Shown in pieces: positions 44,457 to 53,310 of a DNA stretch of 64,000 nt (position 1 is the first letter of the stretch; the number at the start of each line of letters is the position of its first letter). The notes under the pieces are model-generated. The model was given only the letters and a program-made list of their open reading frames with translations, was not told the origin of the DNA and made no database searches. Position numbers and translations under genes: made by a program. The stretch covers positions 868,001 to 932,000 of the forward strand of contig NZ_CADDWI010000008.1 of NCBI RefSeq assembly GCF_902809845.1. The letters are read 5' to 3'. This stretch comes from Chelativorans sp. Marseille-P2723. GTDB taxonomy: Bacteria > Pseudomonadota > Alphaproteobacteria > Rhizobiales > Rhizobiaceae.

Positions 44457-44577
44457 AGGGCGCGTTTTCTCTTCTTATCAGCGCTTGGTTTCAGATTCGG
44501 TAGCGGCCGGGCGGTCATACTACAGCCGCCGCCAACGAAACCAGGTGGGCGAGAAAGGTAAAATAGTTGCTGGATGA

Positions 44578-44605
44578 CGGATCTTTTGTTCATCCGGCCG
44601 TTTTT
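44578..44605 (+). terminator. Possible weak terminator between ilvE and the MBL gene
   Basis: CGGAT (44578-44582) pairs with ATCCG (44592-44596), followed after four bases by TTTTT (44601-44605). The stem is short, so this may be only partly effective, or part of the 5' leader of the next gene. Confidence 0.35.
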
Positions 44606-44645
44606 CTTATTGCCTTACCTCCCCATTTCTCTATTCCCTACGCTT

Positions 44646-45284
44646 ATGACACTCAAAGCAGCCATAATCCCAGTCACCCCATTCCAGCAGAACTGCACCA
44701 TCCTCTTCGATGATGAGGAAATGCGTGGAGTTGTGGTGGACCCCGGAGGGGAGGTGGAGCGGATCCGCGCGGCGGTCGAGAAGGCCGGCGTTGCGGTTGA
44801 GGCGATTTGGTTGACGCATGGTCATATCGACCATGCGGGTGCGGCGATGGACCTGAAGGACGCGCTTGGCGTCGAGATCATCGGCCCGCATGCCGCCGAC
44901 CTGAAGCTTCTTCACAATCTTGAGACGCAAGCCCAGATGTTCGGGCTTACCGGGCAGGTGCGCAATGTCACGCCCGATCGGTTTCTGGAGGATGGCGACG
45001 TCGTGTCCTTTGCTGGTCATGAGTTTCAGGTGCTGCATTGCCCCGGGCATGCGCCGGGGCATGTCGTCTACTATAGCCCTGATGCAAAGTTCGCTCATGT
45101 TGGCGATGTGCTCTTCAATGGCTCGATCGGCCGCACGGACCTTGCGGGCGGAGACCACGACGCGCTTATCCGCTCCATCAAAGACAAGCTTCTGCCGCTT
45201 GGCGATGATGTCAGCTTTATCTGCGGTCACGGCCCGGGTGGCCGCTTCGGCGACGAGCGGCGTAACAATCCATTCCTGATTTAG
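44646..45284 (+). CDS. Metallo-beta-lactamase-fold hydrolase (glyoxalase II-like)
   Basis: A 212-residue hydrolase with the dinuclear metal motif THGHIDHAG (residues 57-65), the further ligands in LHCPGHAPGHVVYY (His), HVGDVLFNGSIGRTDL (Asp) and FICGHGPGG (His). These belong to the YcbL/GloB-like branch, many of which hydrolyse S-D-lactoylglutathione or other thioesters. The start MTLKAAIIPVTPFQQNC is the family N-terminus; an in-frame start 24 codons upstream encodes a hydrophobic stretch that looks non-coding. Single gene downstream of ilvE on the same strand, 190 bases away. Confidence 0.9.
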   Translation: MTLKAAIIPVTPFQQNCTILFDDEEMRGVVVDPGGEVERIRAAVEKAGVAVEAIWLTHGHIDHAGAAMDLKDALGVEIIGPHAADLKLLHNLETQAQMFGLTGQVRNVTPDRFLEDGDVVSFAGHEFQVLHCPGHAPGHVVYYSPDAKFAHVGDVLFNGSIGRTDLAGGDHDALIRSIKDKLLPLGDDVSFICGHGPGGRFGDERRNNPFLI

Positions 45285-45505
45285 CGGAGTTCCAGCGTCG
45301 AGTGTCCGCGCTCGACGTCACTCGGCGTTTGGATGAAACGTTGAATGATCCAGGAAGGCTCAACGCGCGAGGCGCGCGCATCTCACGCGGCGACGGATCG
45401 GCCAGCGTCCTCCAATCAAGAGGGACCCGTGCGTTCATTCAAAGAACGCACGGAAGATGTCTGACCCGTTGAATGCGGTACTCTTTTGCGGTCGATCCTG
45501 CAACC

Positions 45506-45958
45506 TCAACGTATGTTGCAGAAATGGCGTCTTCCGTCGTAGCCCAGATATGTGCCTGATGCCGGGTCGAAGCTGCGGAAACGTGCGCTGCAGGCCCTGT
45601 ACCATCCGGGGGACCAAGGCTCGAGTGCGCCGTAATAGGTTACGGTGCTCCGATAGACCGGGGCAGGGCGGTAGTGGTAGCGCGGGAACGGAGCGTATAT
45701 CGGCGGCGCATAGACTGGCGGAGCGTAGACCGGCGGTGCCGCGTAGACCGGATTAGGGTAATAGTATCTCGGCTGTGTAAGCGCGCCGCCGACGATCGCG
45801 CCGAGTGCAAGGCCAGCAATGCCGGCCGCAAAAGTATCACTGCTATGGTGGCGGTGGTAGCGCCGCCAATGATGATCGGCCTGCGCAGCCGGAATCGCCG
45901 AAAGCGTGGTCGCCGCGACGGCCACACCTAGCACGGCGCTCTTCAATATCCGTTTCAT
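45506..45958 (-). CDS. BA14K family protein
   Basis: A 150-residue secreted protein with a signal peptide (cleaved after AIPAAQA, near residue 27), a His/Tyr-rich stretch, a glycine-rich segment resembling a glycine-zipper (AAGIAGLALGAIVGGAL), five Pro/Tyr repeats of the form APPVY-APPIYAP, and the C-terminal BA14K motif WYRACSARFRSFDPASGTYLGYDGRRHFC with three cysteines. BA14K is an immunoreactive Brucella protein with lectin-like properties and is restricted to Rhizobiales. Single gene; downstream ~220 bases to the MBL gene contain nothing recognisable. Confidence 0.9.
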   Translation of the reverse strand: MKRILKSAVLGVAVAATTLSAIPAAQADHHWRRYHRHHSSDTFAAGIAGLALGAIVGGALTQPRYYYPNPVYAAPPVYAPPVYAPPIYAPFPRYHYRPAPVYRSTVTYYGALEPWSPGWYRACSARFRSFDPASGTYLGYDGRRHFCNIR

Positions 45959-46196
45959 CGCTTTGTCTCCCGTGTGTGAACACGAGTTAAAGTTGCAGTG
46001 CTGCCAAGGTTACGTGAGCTTAGCTGAACGGTAGCTGAACATCATTGGGCTACAGCCTTCAGCGCGAATGAGGGAGTTTGATTTTCCGCACCTCATTCAC
46101 AGCTCGACCTTCGGTGCATGTAACGCACAGGAAGGGCAGGTTGGTTCCTTTCCGCCAAAACAAAAAGATCCACGTCGAGAGCACTTCGTACGTTTC

Positions 46197-47034
46197 ATGA
46201 CTGGACTGCGATGTGACGTTTGCGTTCGCGTGTGCTTCTGGGTCCACATTGGCTCAGGTGGATGATGGGAAGAGCACTTTGCGGTGATTTGCGGTTGCAT
46301 CCTGAAGGGCTGCGAGGAAGGCATGTGTCTGCGCGGCAGGCCGTGGCTCTACGATTGCTTGTCGCAGGATTTGCCGGGTTGCAGGGCAAAGATCGGCGGA
46401 CAGCGCGGGCAAGGCAGCGCAGCGCCTTCCTGGCAGAGCGTAAGGATATCACGTTGAACGACAGAAGCGCCCGACATCTTGATGCGCCGTCGGACCGGGG
46501 TTGACGGCCAGCTCTTCCTCGATCCGGTCAGGCTCGTATTCATCTGCGAGGCGGGCCTGTCGACGAAGGTGGCGCGCCTGCGCAAGAGCGTGACGTGGCG
46601 CGCGTTGCGGCCTAGCCGAAGGCCATTGGAAGACCACGGCCTTCACTGGTGCGCGCTGCCGTTTGCGAGCATGACCGTTTCCTTTGTCTATAACGGCGCG
46701 CATGAACCGCACCGTGCTTCTGGCCTATTTCGAGCAGGTGCTAGTCCCAACACCGTGCAGGGCATGTTGCGCGATGGACAACCTGCCGGTCCAAAAGGTT
46801 GCAGGCATGCGCGAATCAACAGGCGGCAGGCGCGTGCTTAGCTGGCGGCCTTAACGTTCTCGACTTTCGTCCGATCGAGAAGGCCTCTGCCAGACTCAAG
46901 CGCTTCTCAGCGCAAGGGCCGAATGAACCAACGCCACACTAAGGAAGCGGCCGGACCGATCCTCCACCTTTTCACTCCCGCCGAACTCGCGGAATGCTTA
47001 GGGCAGCCGGATATGCCCCGCAACAGGATGTGGT
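46197..47034 (+). mobile_element. IS630-family element remnant, copy B
   Basis: Plus-strand fragments of the same transposase as copy A (2600-3255): MMGRALCGDLRL and CEEGM at the N-terminus, ERKDITLN, LDPVRLVFICEAGLSTKVARLRKSVTWRA, HWKTTAF-like and FVYNGA segments, MNRTVLLAYFEQVLVPT, MDNLPVQK (catalytic Asp region), DFRPIEKASARLKRF and FTPAELAECLG. Several frameshifts, a stop and a deletion after the helix-turn-helix part show it is dead; the second Asp of the DDE triad sits in MDNLP. It retains the catalytic centre missing in copy A. An IS5-type element has inserted at its downstream end. Confidence 0.85.
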
Positions 47035-47055
47035 CTAGGCTGTGGTGACAGTTTA
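47035..47055 (+). repeat. Left terminal inverted repeat of IS5-type element
   Basis: Begins CTAGGCTGTGGTGACA. It is complementary to 47784-47804 at 20 of 21 positions. Confidence 0.85.
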
Positions 47056-47224
47056 AGGTTTGGGGTTCCCCCTGTGGGAGCAAATCAGGTTCAAGGCCGG
47101 CTTTTGGAGGTTGGCTTTGGAAGGTAAAACTCTTCGTGACGATCGTGTCGGGCGGATGGAAGGGAGCGCGCGGTCCGCGCACGATTATAGCCGTTTCTTC
47201 AATGCGCTGTTGTGAATAGAACGT

Positions 47225-47783
47225 TCGGGCGCGCTGGCATGATCTACCGGAAGATTCGCTTCTATCAGGCGGTGAAGCCACGCTGTTATCGCTGGATCGA
47301 GACGGCGTCTTCGACCGCCTGTTTGAGGCCATTGCCGGGAAATCCCGCCCTCGAATGGCTGATGATCGCTGTCACCCTTGTCCATGCTGAAGCGCCGGAG
47401 CGTGGCGAAAGGGCGGAGTTGAAGGCCGCTTGCGCGGCGGCTCGGCACCAAGCTCCATGCCGTTGTAAACGCTCGCGGCCGGCCGTGCGCTTCTCCATCG
47501 ACCCAGCGAAAGAACGACATAGCACCTGCCTGCCGCCTTATCGCAGGCGGGTTGGCGCAACAGAGCGCGCCACGCCGTCCACCTCTACGATCGGCGGCGA
47601 GCCCCGACATCCCGCTGCCGTCTAGCGAATATCAGCACGACGAGACACGGTCGCCTACAAGAACCGCTGGGGCACGGAAGCTTCTTCGCCAGACTCAAGC
47701 AGTGGCAAGGTTTCGCAACGCGCTACGACAAGCTTGCGGCCAACTTCGTCAAACAGACAAGCATCATGCTCTGGCTCACATGA
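47225..47783 (+). pseudogene. IS5-family transposase pseudogene
   Basis: Readable pieces in order: RARWHDLPE, DGVFDRLFEAIAGKSRP, EWLMI, KGGVEGRLRGGSA or in another frame AARHQAPC, VNARGRPVRFSIDP, NDIAPACRL, then FFARLKQWQGFATRYDKLAANFVKQ near the end. These match the order of conserved segments in IS5/IS427-type transposases (the last being the Glu region, where the E-R-x-F motif has been lost just before FFARLK). Multiple frameshifts and stops, and loss of the N-terminal third, make it non-functional. Confidence 0.8.
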
Positions 47784-47804
47784 TAAATTGTCACCACAGC
47801 CTAG
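47784..47804 (+). repeat. Right terminal inverted repeat of IS5-type element
   Basis: Ends TGTCACCACAGCCTAG. It pairs with 47035-47055 with one mismatch. Confidence 0.85.
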
Positions 47805-47807
47805 AAC

Positions 47808-47833
47808 AAAAAACGCCGGCGCGAGGCCGGCGT
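47808..47833 (-). terminator. Rho-independent terminator of the first csp gene
   Basis: Stem ACGCCGGC (47813-47820) / GCCGGCGT (47826-47833) with a five-base loop, followed on the minus strand by a run of six T. It lies 41 bases after the stop of the cold-shock gene at 47874. Confidence 0.9.
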
Positions 47834-47873
47834 GGAAAAGGCCGTTCCGCCCTCACGGGCGTCCCGTCTAGCT

Positions 47874-48086
47874 TCAGCCAAGCGTCAGATTGACAGCTTT
47901 GGGGCCTTTGCCGCGCTTGTCAGGTTCGGTGTCGAACGACACGTTTTGCCCGTCTTCCAGGCCGGTCAGACCGGACGCCTGAACAGCCGAAATATGGACG
48001 AACACATCCTTCTGACCATCCTCCGGCGTGATGAAGCCGAAGCCCTTGGCGTGGTTAAAGAATTTTACGATGCCTTTCTGGCGCAT
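47874..48086 (-). CDS. Cold-shock domain protein (CspA family)
   Basis: A 70-residue single-domain nucleic-acid chaperone with RNP1 KGFGFITP (residues ~14-21) and RNP2 VFVHIS (~28-33). It binds single-stranded RNA and DNA. A second paralogue lies 425 bases upstream (48512) on the same strand with its own terminator, so the two are separate units. The DUF-free length, acidic middle [18 protein letters not shown] and C-terminal [10 protein letters not shown] are typical of alphaproteobacterial Csp. The region between the genes is long enough for the structured 5' leader common in csp messages. Confidence 0.95.
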   Translation of the reverse strand: MRQKGIVKFFNHAKGFGFITPEDGQKDVFVHISAVQASGLTGLEDGQNVSFDTEPDKRGKGPKAVNLTLG

Positions 48087-48456
48087 GGAACGGATTCCTT
48101 TTCTCCCGTCACTTACATCATCTGACCATCAACACAGTGTTTCCTGTCGCTCATGGTCAGGGTTGGTCTCGGTCGTTTACTGGGGGAGAAGAAACAGTCA
48201 GCTCACGCGCGATCCTGCCGGATTTCTTATACGCGCGACATCCCGGGAGCCTTTTCGTGTCGTATGCCGGGGGCATGCTATTCCAGTCTCCGGGCCGGCA
48301 AATGCCCGAACGGGAAAATTGTCCCTCATTTTGACGAAGCGGGCAAGCTAAACTTTATGTCAGTCATGCAACATGACTATTATATCAGTTATCGAAACGT
48401 TGGCGCGGCCTGTCGACCGTTTCGCGCAAGACCAAGAATTCTGCTTGTTCAGCCAC
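48087..48456. other. Long upstream region of the first csp gene
   Basis: About 370 bases between the csp genes (up to the second terminator). No protein gene is supported. It is AT-rich near 48330-48400 (atgactattatatcagttatc), which probably includes the promoter, and would give a long 5' leader like those of cold-regulated csp genes. No specific structure was proven by eye. Confidence 0.4.
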
Positions 48457-48491
48457 ATAAAAAAAGGCGCGTCGGTTGCCCGCGCGCCTTT
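48457..48491 (-). terminator. Rho-independent terminator of the second csp gene
   Basis: Stem AAAGGCGCG (48463-48471) / CGCGCCTTT (48483-48491) with an 11-base loop, followed on the minus strand by a T-run (48465-48458). Located about 20 bases after the stop of the csp gene at 48512. Confidence 0.9.
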
Positions 48492-48511
48492 CATCTTCAA
48501 TGGTCCGTCGT

Positions 48512-48724
48512 TTAGGCAGCGGACAAATTCACTGCCTTCGGCCCCTTGCCCATGCGGTCGGGCTCGATGTCGAATGCAACCTTCTGTCCGTCAACCAGCG
48601 AGCGCATGCCTGAGCTTTCGACTGCCGAGATATGAACGAAGACATCTTTCGCACCGTCATCCGGCGTGATGAAGCCGAAGCCTTTGGTTGCGTTGAAGAA
48701 TTTTACGGTGCCGGTTTGGGCCAT
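48512..48724 (-). CDS. Cold-shock domain protein (CspA family), second copy
   Basis: A 70-residue cold-shock protein, paralogue of the one at 47874: both share [18 protein letters not shown] and [12 protein letters not shown]1 and RNP2 are intact. It has AAGGAG near the ATG and a strong terminator of its own. The two genes are about two-thirds identical by eye, so the duplication is not recent. Divergent from uvrB with ~330 bases between. Confidence 0.95.
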   Translation of the reverse strand: MAQTGTVKFFNATKGFGFITPDDGAKDVFVHISAVESSGMRSLVDGQKVAFDIEPDRMGKGPKAVNLSAA

Positions 48725-49057
48725 GGGGAACTCCTTTTCCCGTTGAGTGTCAGCGTCTGCGCAACGTGCGCAGTTTCGCTTCGCCAGATGTCACGATGTC
48801 GGGGAAAGGGGTCGTCCAATTAACGCGTCCAGTCTCCGGGTCTGCAACCACCCGAGCGTCCGCCACATATCGCACGGATTACGGATTGACGCAAGCGGAG
48901 ATGTTTCATTCAGCACGAGCCGGCTTCAGTCTGTTCCTGACAGTCTACCCCGGCATTGGGCCGCTGGAGCGGCTGCGCGTCCTTTAAGATGCGGCAGCGA
49001 CGCTATAGCATCGCGGCGCCCCTTTCCATTTGCGCTGGGAATCTCCATATTCCGCCA
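48725..49057. other. Intergenic region between csp and uvrB
   Basis: About 333 bases holding the promoters of the second csp gene and of uvrB. The uvrB frame is open across it, but codon use and amino-acid content look non-coding. No LexA-type box (GTTC-N7-GTTC in this order) was identified with confidence. Confidence 0.4.
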
Positions 49058-49322
49058 ATGGCCAAATTATCGCGAAAGAATGTTGGCGGCTTCGCAGAGC
49101 AGTCGCAGCCTCCACTTTCCGGGACTCCTCTTTCCGGTCCCGTTTCGGACTGGGCGGAGCAGATTGCCCGCCAGGTCGAACAGCCACATTCGCATGAGGA
49201 TGCGCCGCGAGCAGCTCGGTCCGCGGCGTCCGGCGCAAAGAAGAAGAAAATTCCGGAACGCTCGGCCGCTCCGGGCAAGACGGCGCGCGGCACGTCGATG
49301 GGCGGCGCGGCTTCCGCGCGAG
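49058..49322 (+). pseudogene. N-terminal extension of uvrB in a different frame
   Basis: From ATG at 49058 the frame reads [17 protein letters not shown], then [12 protein letters not shown], and [14 protein letters not shown], which resembles the N-terminus of rhizobial/Brucella UvrB as I recall it (a basic and Pro/Ser-rich extension with a SDWA-Q motif). It is one base out of frame with the catalytic part: an extra G near 49322 would explain it. If the sequence is right, this part is not joined to UvrB. Confidence 0.6.
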
Positions 49323-51857
49323 ATGATGCCGGTCGCGGGTCTGGACATTACGCTGGAGGAAGCCGAAGGCCTTGCGCCGGGCGGTGTCACGGCCACGGTG
49401 GCCGCGCTGTCGCGCCTTATAGAAGGGGGAGACCCAAACCTCAGGAATTCCTGGGTGCCCCACCGCCCGCCGCGGCCAGAAAAGACGGAAGGCGGCATTC
49501 CCTTCAAGATGGTCACGGAGTTCAAGCCTTCCGGCGATCAGCCCACCGCGATCCGCGATCTTGTGGAAGGCATCGACAACAGCGACCGCACGCAGGTCCT
49601 CCTCGGCGTCACGGGTTCGGGCAAGACCTTCACCATGGCCAAGGTGATCGAGGAGACGCAACGCCCTGCGCTGATCCTCGCGCCTAACAAGACGCTTGCC
49701 GCCCAGCTTTATGGCGAGTTCAAATCCTTTTTCCCGGACAACGCGGTCGAATACTTCGTCTCCTATTACGACTACTACCAGCCGGAGGCCTACGTCCCGC
49801 GTTCCGACACCTATATCGAGAAGGAATCGTCCATCAACGAGCAGATCGACCGCATGCGCCATTCGGCGACGCGCGCTCTGCTCGAACGCGATGACGTCAT
49901 CATCGTTGCGTCCGTTTCCTGCATCTACGGTATCGGCTCGGTCGAGACGTACACGGCCATGACCTTCCAGATGGCCGTGGGCGACCGGCTCGACCAGCGC
50001 CAATTGCTCGCTGATCTCGTGGAACAGCAATACAAGCGACGCGAGGCGGATTTCACGCGCGGCTCTTTCCGCGTGCGTGGCGACACGATCGAGATATTCC
50101 CCGCCCACCTTGAAGACCGGGCATGGCGCATTTCGCTCTTCGGCGACGAGATTGAGGCCATCACCGAATTCGATCCTCTGACAGGCAAGAAGACCGACGA
50201 CTTGAAGTCGGTCAAGATCTACGCCAATTCGCACTATGTCACGCCGCGCCCGACGCTCAACCAGGCGATCAAGGGCATCAAGGAAGAGCTGAAGCTGCGC
50301 CTCGCCGAACTTGAGCGTGCCGGGCGCCTGCTCGAAGCCCAGCGGCTGGAGCAGCGCACACGATTCGATCTTGAGATGCTGGAGGCCACCGGTTCCTGCG
50401 CCGGCATCGAGAATTATTCACGCTATCTCACGGGCCGTGCACCCGGCGAACCTCCACCGACACTCTTCGAATATGTTCCGGACAACGCGCTTGTCTTTGT
50501 GGACGAATCCCACGTCACCATCCCGCAGATCGGCGGCATGTATCGCGGCGACTTCCGCCGCAAGGCGACGCTGGCCGAATATGGTTTCCGCCTGCCAAGC
50601 TGCATGGACAACCGGCCGCTGCGTTTCGAGGAATGGGACGCCATGCGCCCGCAGACCATCGCTGTTTCGGCCACCCCCGGCAATTGGGAGATGGAGGAAT
50701 CGGGCGGCGTCTTCGCCGAGCAGGTGATCCGTCCCACAGGCCTCATCGACCCGCCGGTAGAGGTTCGCCCTGCCAAGTCCCAGGTGGACGACGTTTTGGG
50801 CGAAATCCGCGAGACCGCCAGAGCTGGATATCGCACGCTGGTCACGGTGCTCACCAAGCGAATGGCGGAGGATCTGACCGAATATCTGCATGAGCAGGGC
50901 GTGCGCGTGCGCTACATGCACTCCGACATCGACACGCTGGAGCGCATCGAGATCATCCGTGACCTGCGCCTCGGCGCCTTCGACGTGCTGATCGGCATCA
51001 ACCTGCTTCGCGAGGGCTTGGATATTCCCGAATGCGGCCTCGTAGCCATCCTCGATGCGGACAAGGAAGGGTTCCTGCGCTCTGAAACCTCGCTCATCCA
51101 GACCATCGGCCGCGCCGCGCGCAATGTCGACGGCCGCGTCATCCTCTACGCCGATCACATCACCGGCTCCATGGAGCGGGCGATGGCCGAGACAAACCGC
51201 CGCCGCGAGAAGCAGCAGGCGTGGAATGAGGCGAACGGGATCACGCCGGAGAGCGTCAAGAAGAACATCGGGGACATCCTCGATTCCGTCTATGAGCGCG
51301 ATCATGTGCGCGCCGAGATTGGCGGGGCGAAGGGCGATGACCTCAACAATCTCGTAGGCAACAATCTTCAGGCTCATCTCGAATATCTTGAAAAGTCCAT
51401 GCGGGATGCTGCGGCCGATCTCGACTTCGAGGAGGCCGCCCGCCTGCGTGACGAGATCAAGCGCCTGCGCGAAACCGAGCTTGCCCTTCTGGACGATCCC
51501 ATGTCGCGGGATGCAGGCGTGGAGAACACACAGGAGAAGCGTCGTCAGGCCGCAAAGGGCAGGGGTTCTTCCACTTCGTCGCCTACCAGCCTTTTCCGCA
51601 AGCCTGACCTCGACGAAATGGGTTCGTCCGGTGCCCATGCGGTGCCGGCGGGCAGGGGTCTTTTCCGCAAGAACGACCTGGACGAGATGACTGTGCGCCG
51701 CACGGAAACGCCCCTGGGACGGAGGGCGCCTGCTCCTAGGGAAGACGATGATCTCATTCTGCGGCGCGGCAAGATCGGCGCAGGCTCCTATGAAGACCCT
51801 GCCGAGAAACGCCAGCGCAGGCGGCGTCCAAAGAAATCAGGACGTCCGGGAAGATAG
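49323..51857 (+). CDS. uvrB: Excinuclease ABC subunit B
   Basis: UvrB, the helicase-like damage-verifying subunit of nucleotide excision repair. From ATG-ATG at 49323 it is 844 residues. Motifs: Walker [15 protein letters not shown], the beta-hairpin [45 protein letters not shown] (Walker B), the C-terminal UvrC-binding [27 protein letters not shown], then a ~110-residue basic tail with two LFRK-DLDEM repeats seen in rhizobia. The catalytic core starts ~60 residues in ([20 protein letters not shown]), so it is complete even if the frame-shifted extension at 49058 is not used. Confidence 0.93.
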   Translation: MMPVAGLDITLEEAEGLAPGGVTATVAALSRLIEGGDPNLRNSWVPHRPPRPEKTEGGIPFKMVTEFKPSGDQPTAIRDLVEGIDNSDRTQVLLGVTGSGKTFTMAKVIEETQRPALILAPNKTLAAQLYGEFKSFFPDNAVEYFVSYYDYYQPEAYVPRSDTYIEKESSINEQIDRMRHSATRALLERDDVIIVASVSCIYGIGSVETYTAMTFQMAVGDRLDQRQLLADLVEQQYKRREADFTRGSFRVRGDTIEIFPAHLEDRAWRISLFGDEIEAITEFDPLTGKKTDDLKSVKIYANSHYVTPRPTLNQAIKGIKEELKLRLAELERAGRLLEAQRLEQRTRFDLEMLEATGSCAGIENYSRYLTGRAPGEPPPTLFEYVPDNALVFVDESHVTIPQIGGMYRGDFRRKATLAEYGFRLPSCMDNRPLRFEEWDAMRPQTIAVSATPGNWEMEESGGVFAEQVIRPTGLIDPPVEVRPAKSQVDDVLGEIRETARAGYRTLVTVLTKRMAEDLTEYLHEQGVRVRYMHSDIDTLERIEIIRDLRLGAFDVLIGINLLREGLDIPECGLVAILDADKEGFLRSETSLIQTIGRAARNVDGRVILYADHITGSMERAMAETNRRREKQQAWNEANGITPESVKKNIGDILDSVYERDHVRAEIGGAKGDDLNNLVGNNLQAHLEYLEKSMRDAAADLDFEEAARLRDEIKRLRETELALLDDPMSRDAGVENTQEKRRQAAKGRGSSTSSPTSLFRKPDLDEMGSSGAHAVPAGRGLFRKNDLDEMTVRRTETPLGRRAPAPREDDDLILRRGKIGAGSYEDPAEKRQRRRRPKKSGRPGR

Positions 51858-52071
51858 GGATTACCGTAATCGTCTTGCTTGCCCTTTGCCGCCTGATCGC
51901 TACAGGCTCAGGCTTATTTACGATGTTTTTTGGCCGACCTCGTCCTTCATGGAACTGATTTGCAGGATTGGGGTTCCTTTCTCGTCAGCAACAATGGCAG
52001 CGGAACCGTTTCTCGGGTGACGATTCGCCGCCTCGGCGCTGAAATGGCTCAGGAACACGCCGGAGGCTTTC

Positions 52072-52644
52072 ATGTCCGATTTCAAGGTAGGGTATTTCGT
52101 AGGCAGTCTTGCGACGGAATCCATCAATCGCAAACTGGCGAACGCTCTCGTTCGCTTGGCACCCGAAGAGCTGGAGATGACGGAAATCCCGTTTCGCGAT
52201 CTGCCTCTATATAGCTACGACTATGATGCCGACTATCCCCCGATAGCGAGGGAGTTCAAGCAAGCGATCGCGGAGGTCGATGCCGTTCTCTTTGTCACGC
52301 CTGAGTACAACCGCTCCTTGCCTGGCGGTCTGAAGAACGCGATCGATTGGGCCAGCCGCCCTTATGGTCAGAATTCCTTCACAAGAAAGCCCTCGGCTAT
52401 CATCGGTGCTTCGCCGGGCTCTATCGGCACCGCCGTCGGGCAGCAGCATCTGAAAGCGATACTGAGCTTCTGCAATTCTCCGATGATGAATGCTGTCGAG
52501 GCGTACATCCACTTCACGCCGGGCCTGATCTCCGATGACGGCGATGTGAGCGTGGAATCCACCCGGGAGTTTTTGCGGAGCTTTATGGCCGAGTTCCGGG
52601 GTTTTATCGGGCGCGTCCTGTCGGTCTATCCGCGGCCCAATTGA
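52072..52644 (+). CDS. NADPH-dependent FMN reductase-family protein
   Basis: A 190-residue flavodoxin-like enzyme: FKVGYFVGSLATESINRKLANALVRLAP at the start (FMN loop GSLATESINRK) and VLFVTPEYNRSLPGGLKNAIDWASRPYGQNSFTRKPSAIIGASPGSIGTAVGQQHLKAILSF. The second of three such proteins in this window and closest to the quinone/azo/chromate-reductase type (PEYNRSLPG). It is a single gene. The upstream region (51858-52071) shows no GGTAT-type operator. Confidence 0.9.
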   Translation: MSDFKVGYFVGSLATESINRKLANALVRLAPEELEMTEIPFRDLPLYSYDYDADYPPIAREFKQAIAEVDAVLFVTPEYNRSLPGGLKNAIDWASRPYGQNSFTRKPSAIIGASPGSIGTAVGQQHLKAILSFCNSPMMNAVEAYIHFTPGLISDDGDVSVESTREFLRSFMAEFRGFIGRVLSVYPRPN

Positions 52645-52773
52645 GCGGATTTGACAGCCAAGTCTGTGACTTTCTCGCGGCTGCGCGCGGGAACGCTGTA
52701 AGTTGGCATTAACCTGGCTGGAGTCACATTAAAGAGTGAGCGGTTACATCCGCGACCGGACAGGGGGCAAGCC

Positions 52774-53274
52774 ATGCTGATCACGCGTTTGAGCAAGACC
52801 GCCTTCGTGGCGGCGATAGCCTTTTTTGCGACGCTCGTTTCATTCGGCAACATCACGGATTACGGCACCAATTTCGCCTTCGTCGAGCACGTACTGATGA
52901 TGGACACGATCTTCCCGGATGCAACGATCACCTATAGGGCCATCCATAGTCCGGTGCTGCATCATATCGCCTATGTCTTCATCATTGCTTGTGAAACGTT
53001 GACCGCAATTCTGTGCTGGGTGGGCGCCTTCCACATGCTGGGGCAGATCAGCGCCGATGCACGCCTGTTCAACCGGTCAAAATCTTGGGCGATTGCCGGT
53101 CTTGCGCTCGGGTTCCTTGTCTGGCAGGTCGGCTTCATGTCCATCGGGGGCGAATGGTTCGGCATGTGGATGTCGAGCACCTGGAATGGCATCGAATCGG
53201 CCTTCCGCTTCTTTATCACCATCATTGCCGTCCTGATCTTCGTCGCAATGCCGGATGAGGAACTGGCCAGATAG
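52774..53274 (+). CDS. DUF2165 family membrane protein
   Basis: A 166-residue inner-membrane protein with four spans (residues ~8-28, ~62-84, ~102-122 and ~142-160). Typical DUF2165 features include SFGNITDYGTNFAFVEHVLMMDTIFP after the first span, and WMSSTWNGIESAFRFFITI before the last. The family is small and of unknown function, found in many proteobacteria. GGGGG precedes the ATG by six bases. It is a single gene, converging on a SIR2-like gene. Confidence 0.85.
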   Translation: MLITRLSKTAFVAAIAFFATLVSFGNITDYGTNFAFVEHVLMMDTIFPDATITYRAIHSPVLHHIAYVFIIACETLTAILCWVGAFHMLGQISADARLFNRSKSWAIAGLALGFLVWQVGFMSIGGEWFGMWMSSTWNGIESAFRFFITIIAVLIFVAMPDEELAR

Positions 53275-53310
53275 GCAGGAAAGGCAGCTGCATCGCGCCT
53301 GCCTGCCCGT

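Larger units (their letters stand above)
47035..47804 (+). mobile_element. IS5-family (IS427-like) element, decayed
   Basis: A 770-base unit bounded by a 21-base terminal inverted repeat with one mismatch. The interior encodes a shifted and partly deleted transposase. The left flank is the end of the IS630 remnant; the right flank begins one base before the poly-A of the csp terminator. Both ends start with CTAG, which may reflect the target site. No intact transposase remains. Confidence 0.85.

Noticed and set aside
46020-46055. Direct repeat TAGCTGAAC before the BA14K gene
   Set aside because: Two nine-base copies separated by two bases are too little to call an operator without comparison.
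48747-49322. A longer uvrB product starting at 48747
   Set aside because: The open frame upstream encodes Arg/Ser-rich residues typical of a shadow frame, while the expected UvrB N-terminus is read in a different frame.
48984-51638. Long minus-strand frames (over 400 codons) opposite uvrB
   Set aside because: They mirror the codon pattern of uvrB and contain no domain; long antisense frames are common in GC-rich genes.
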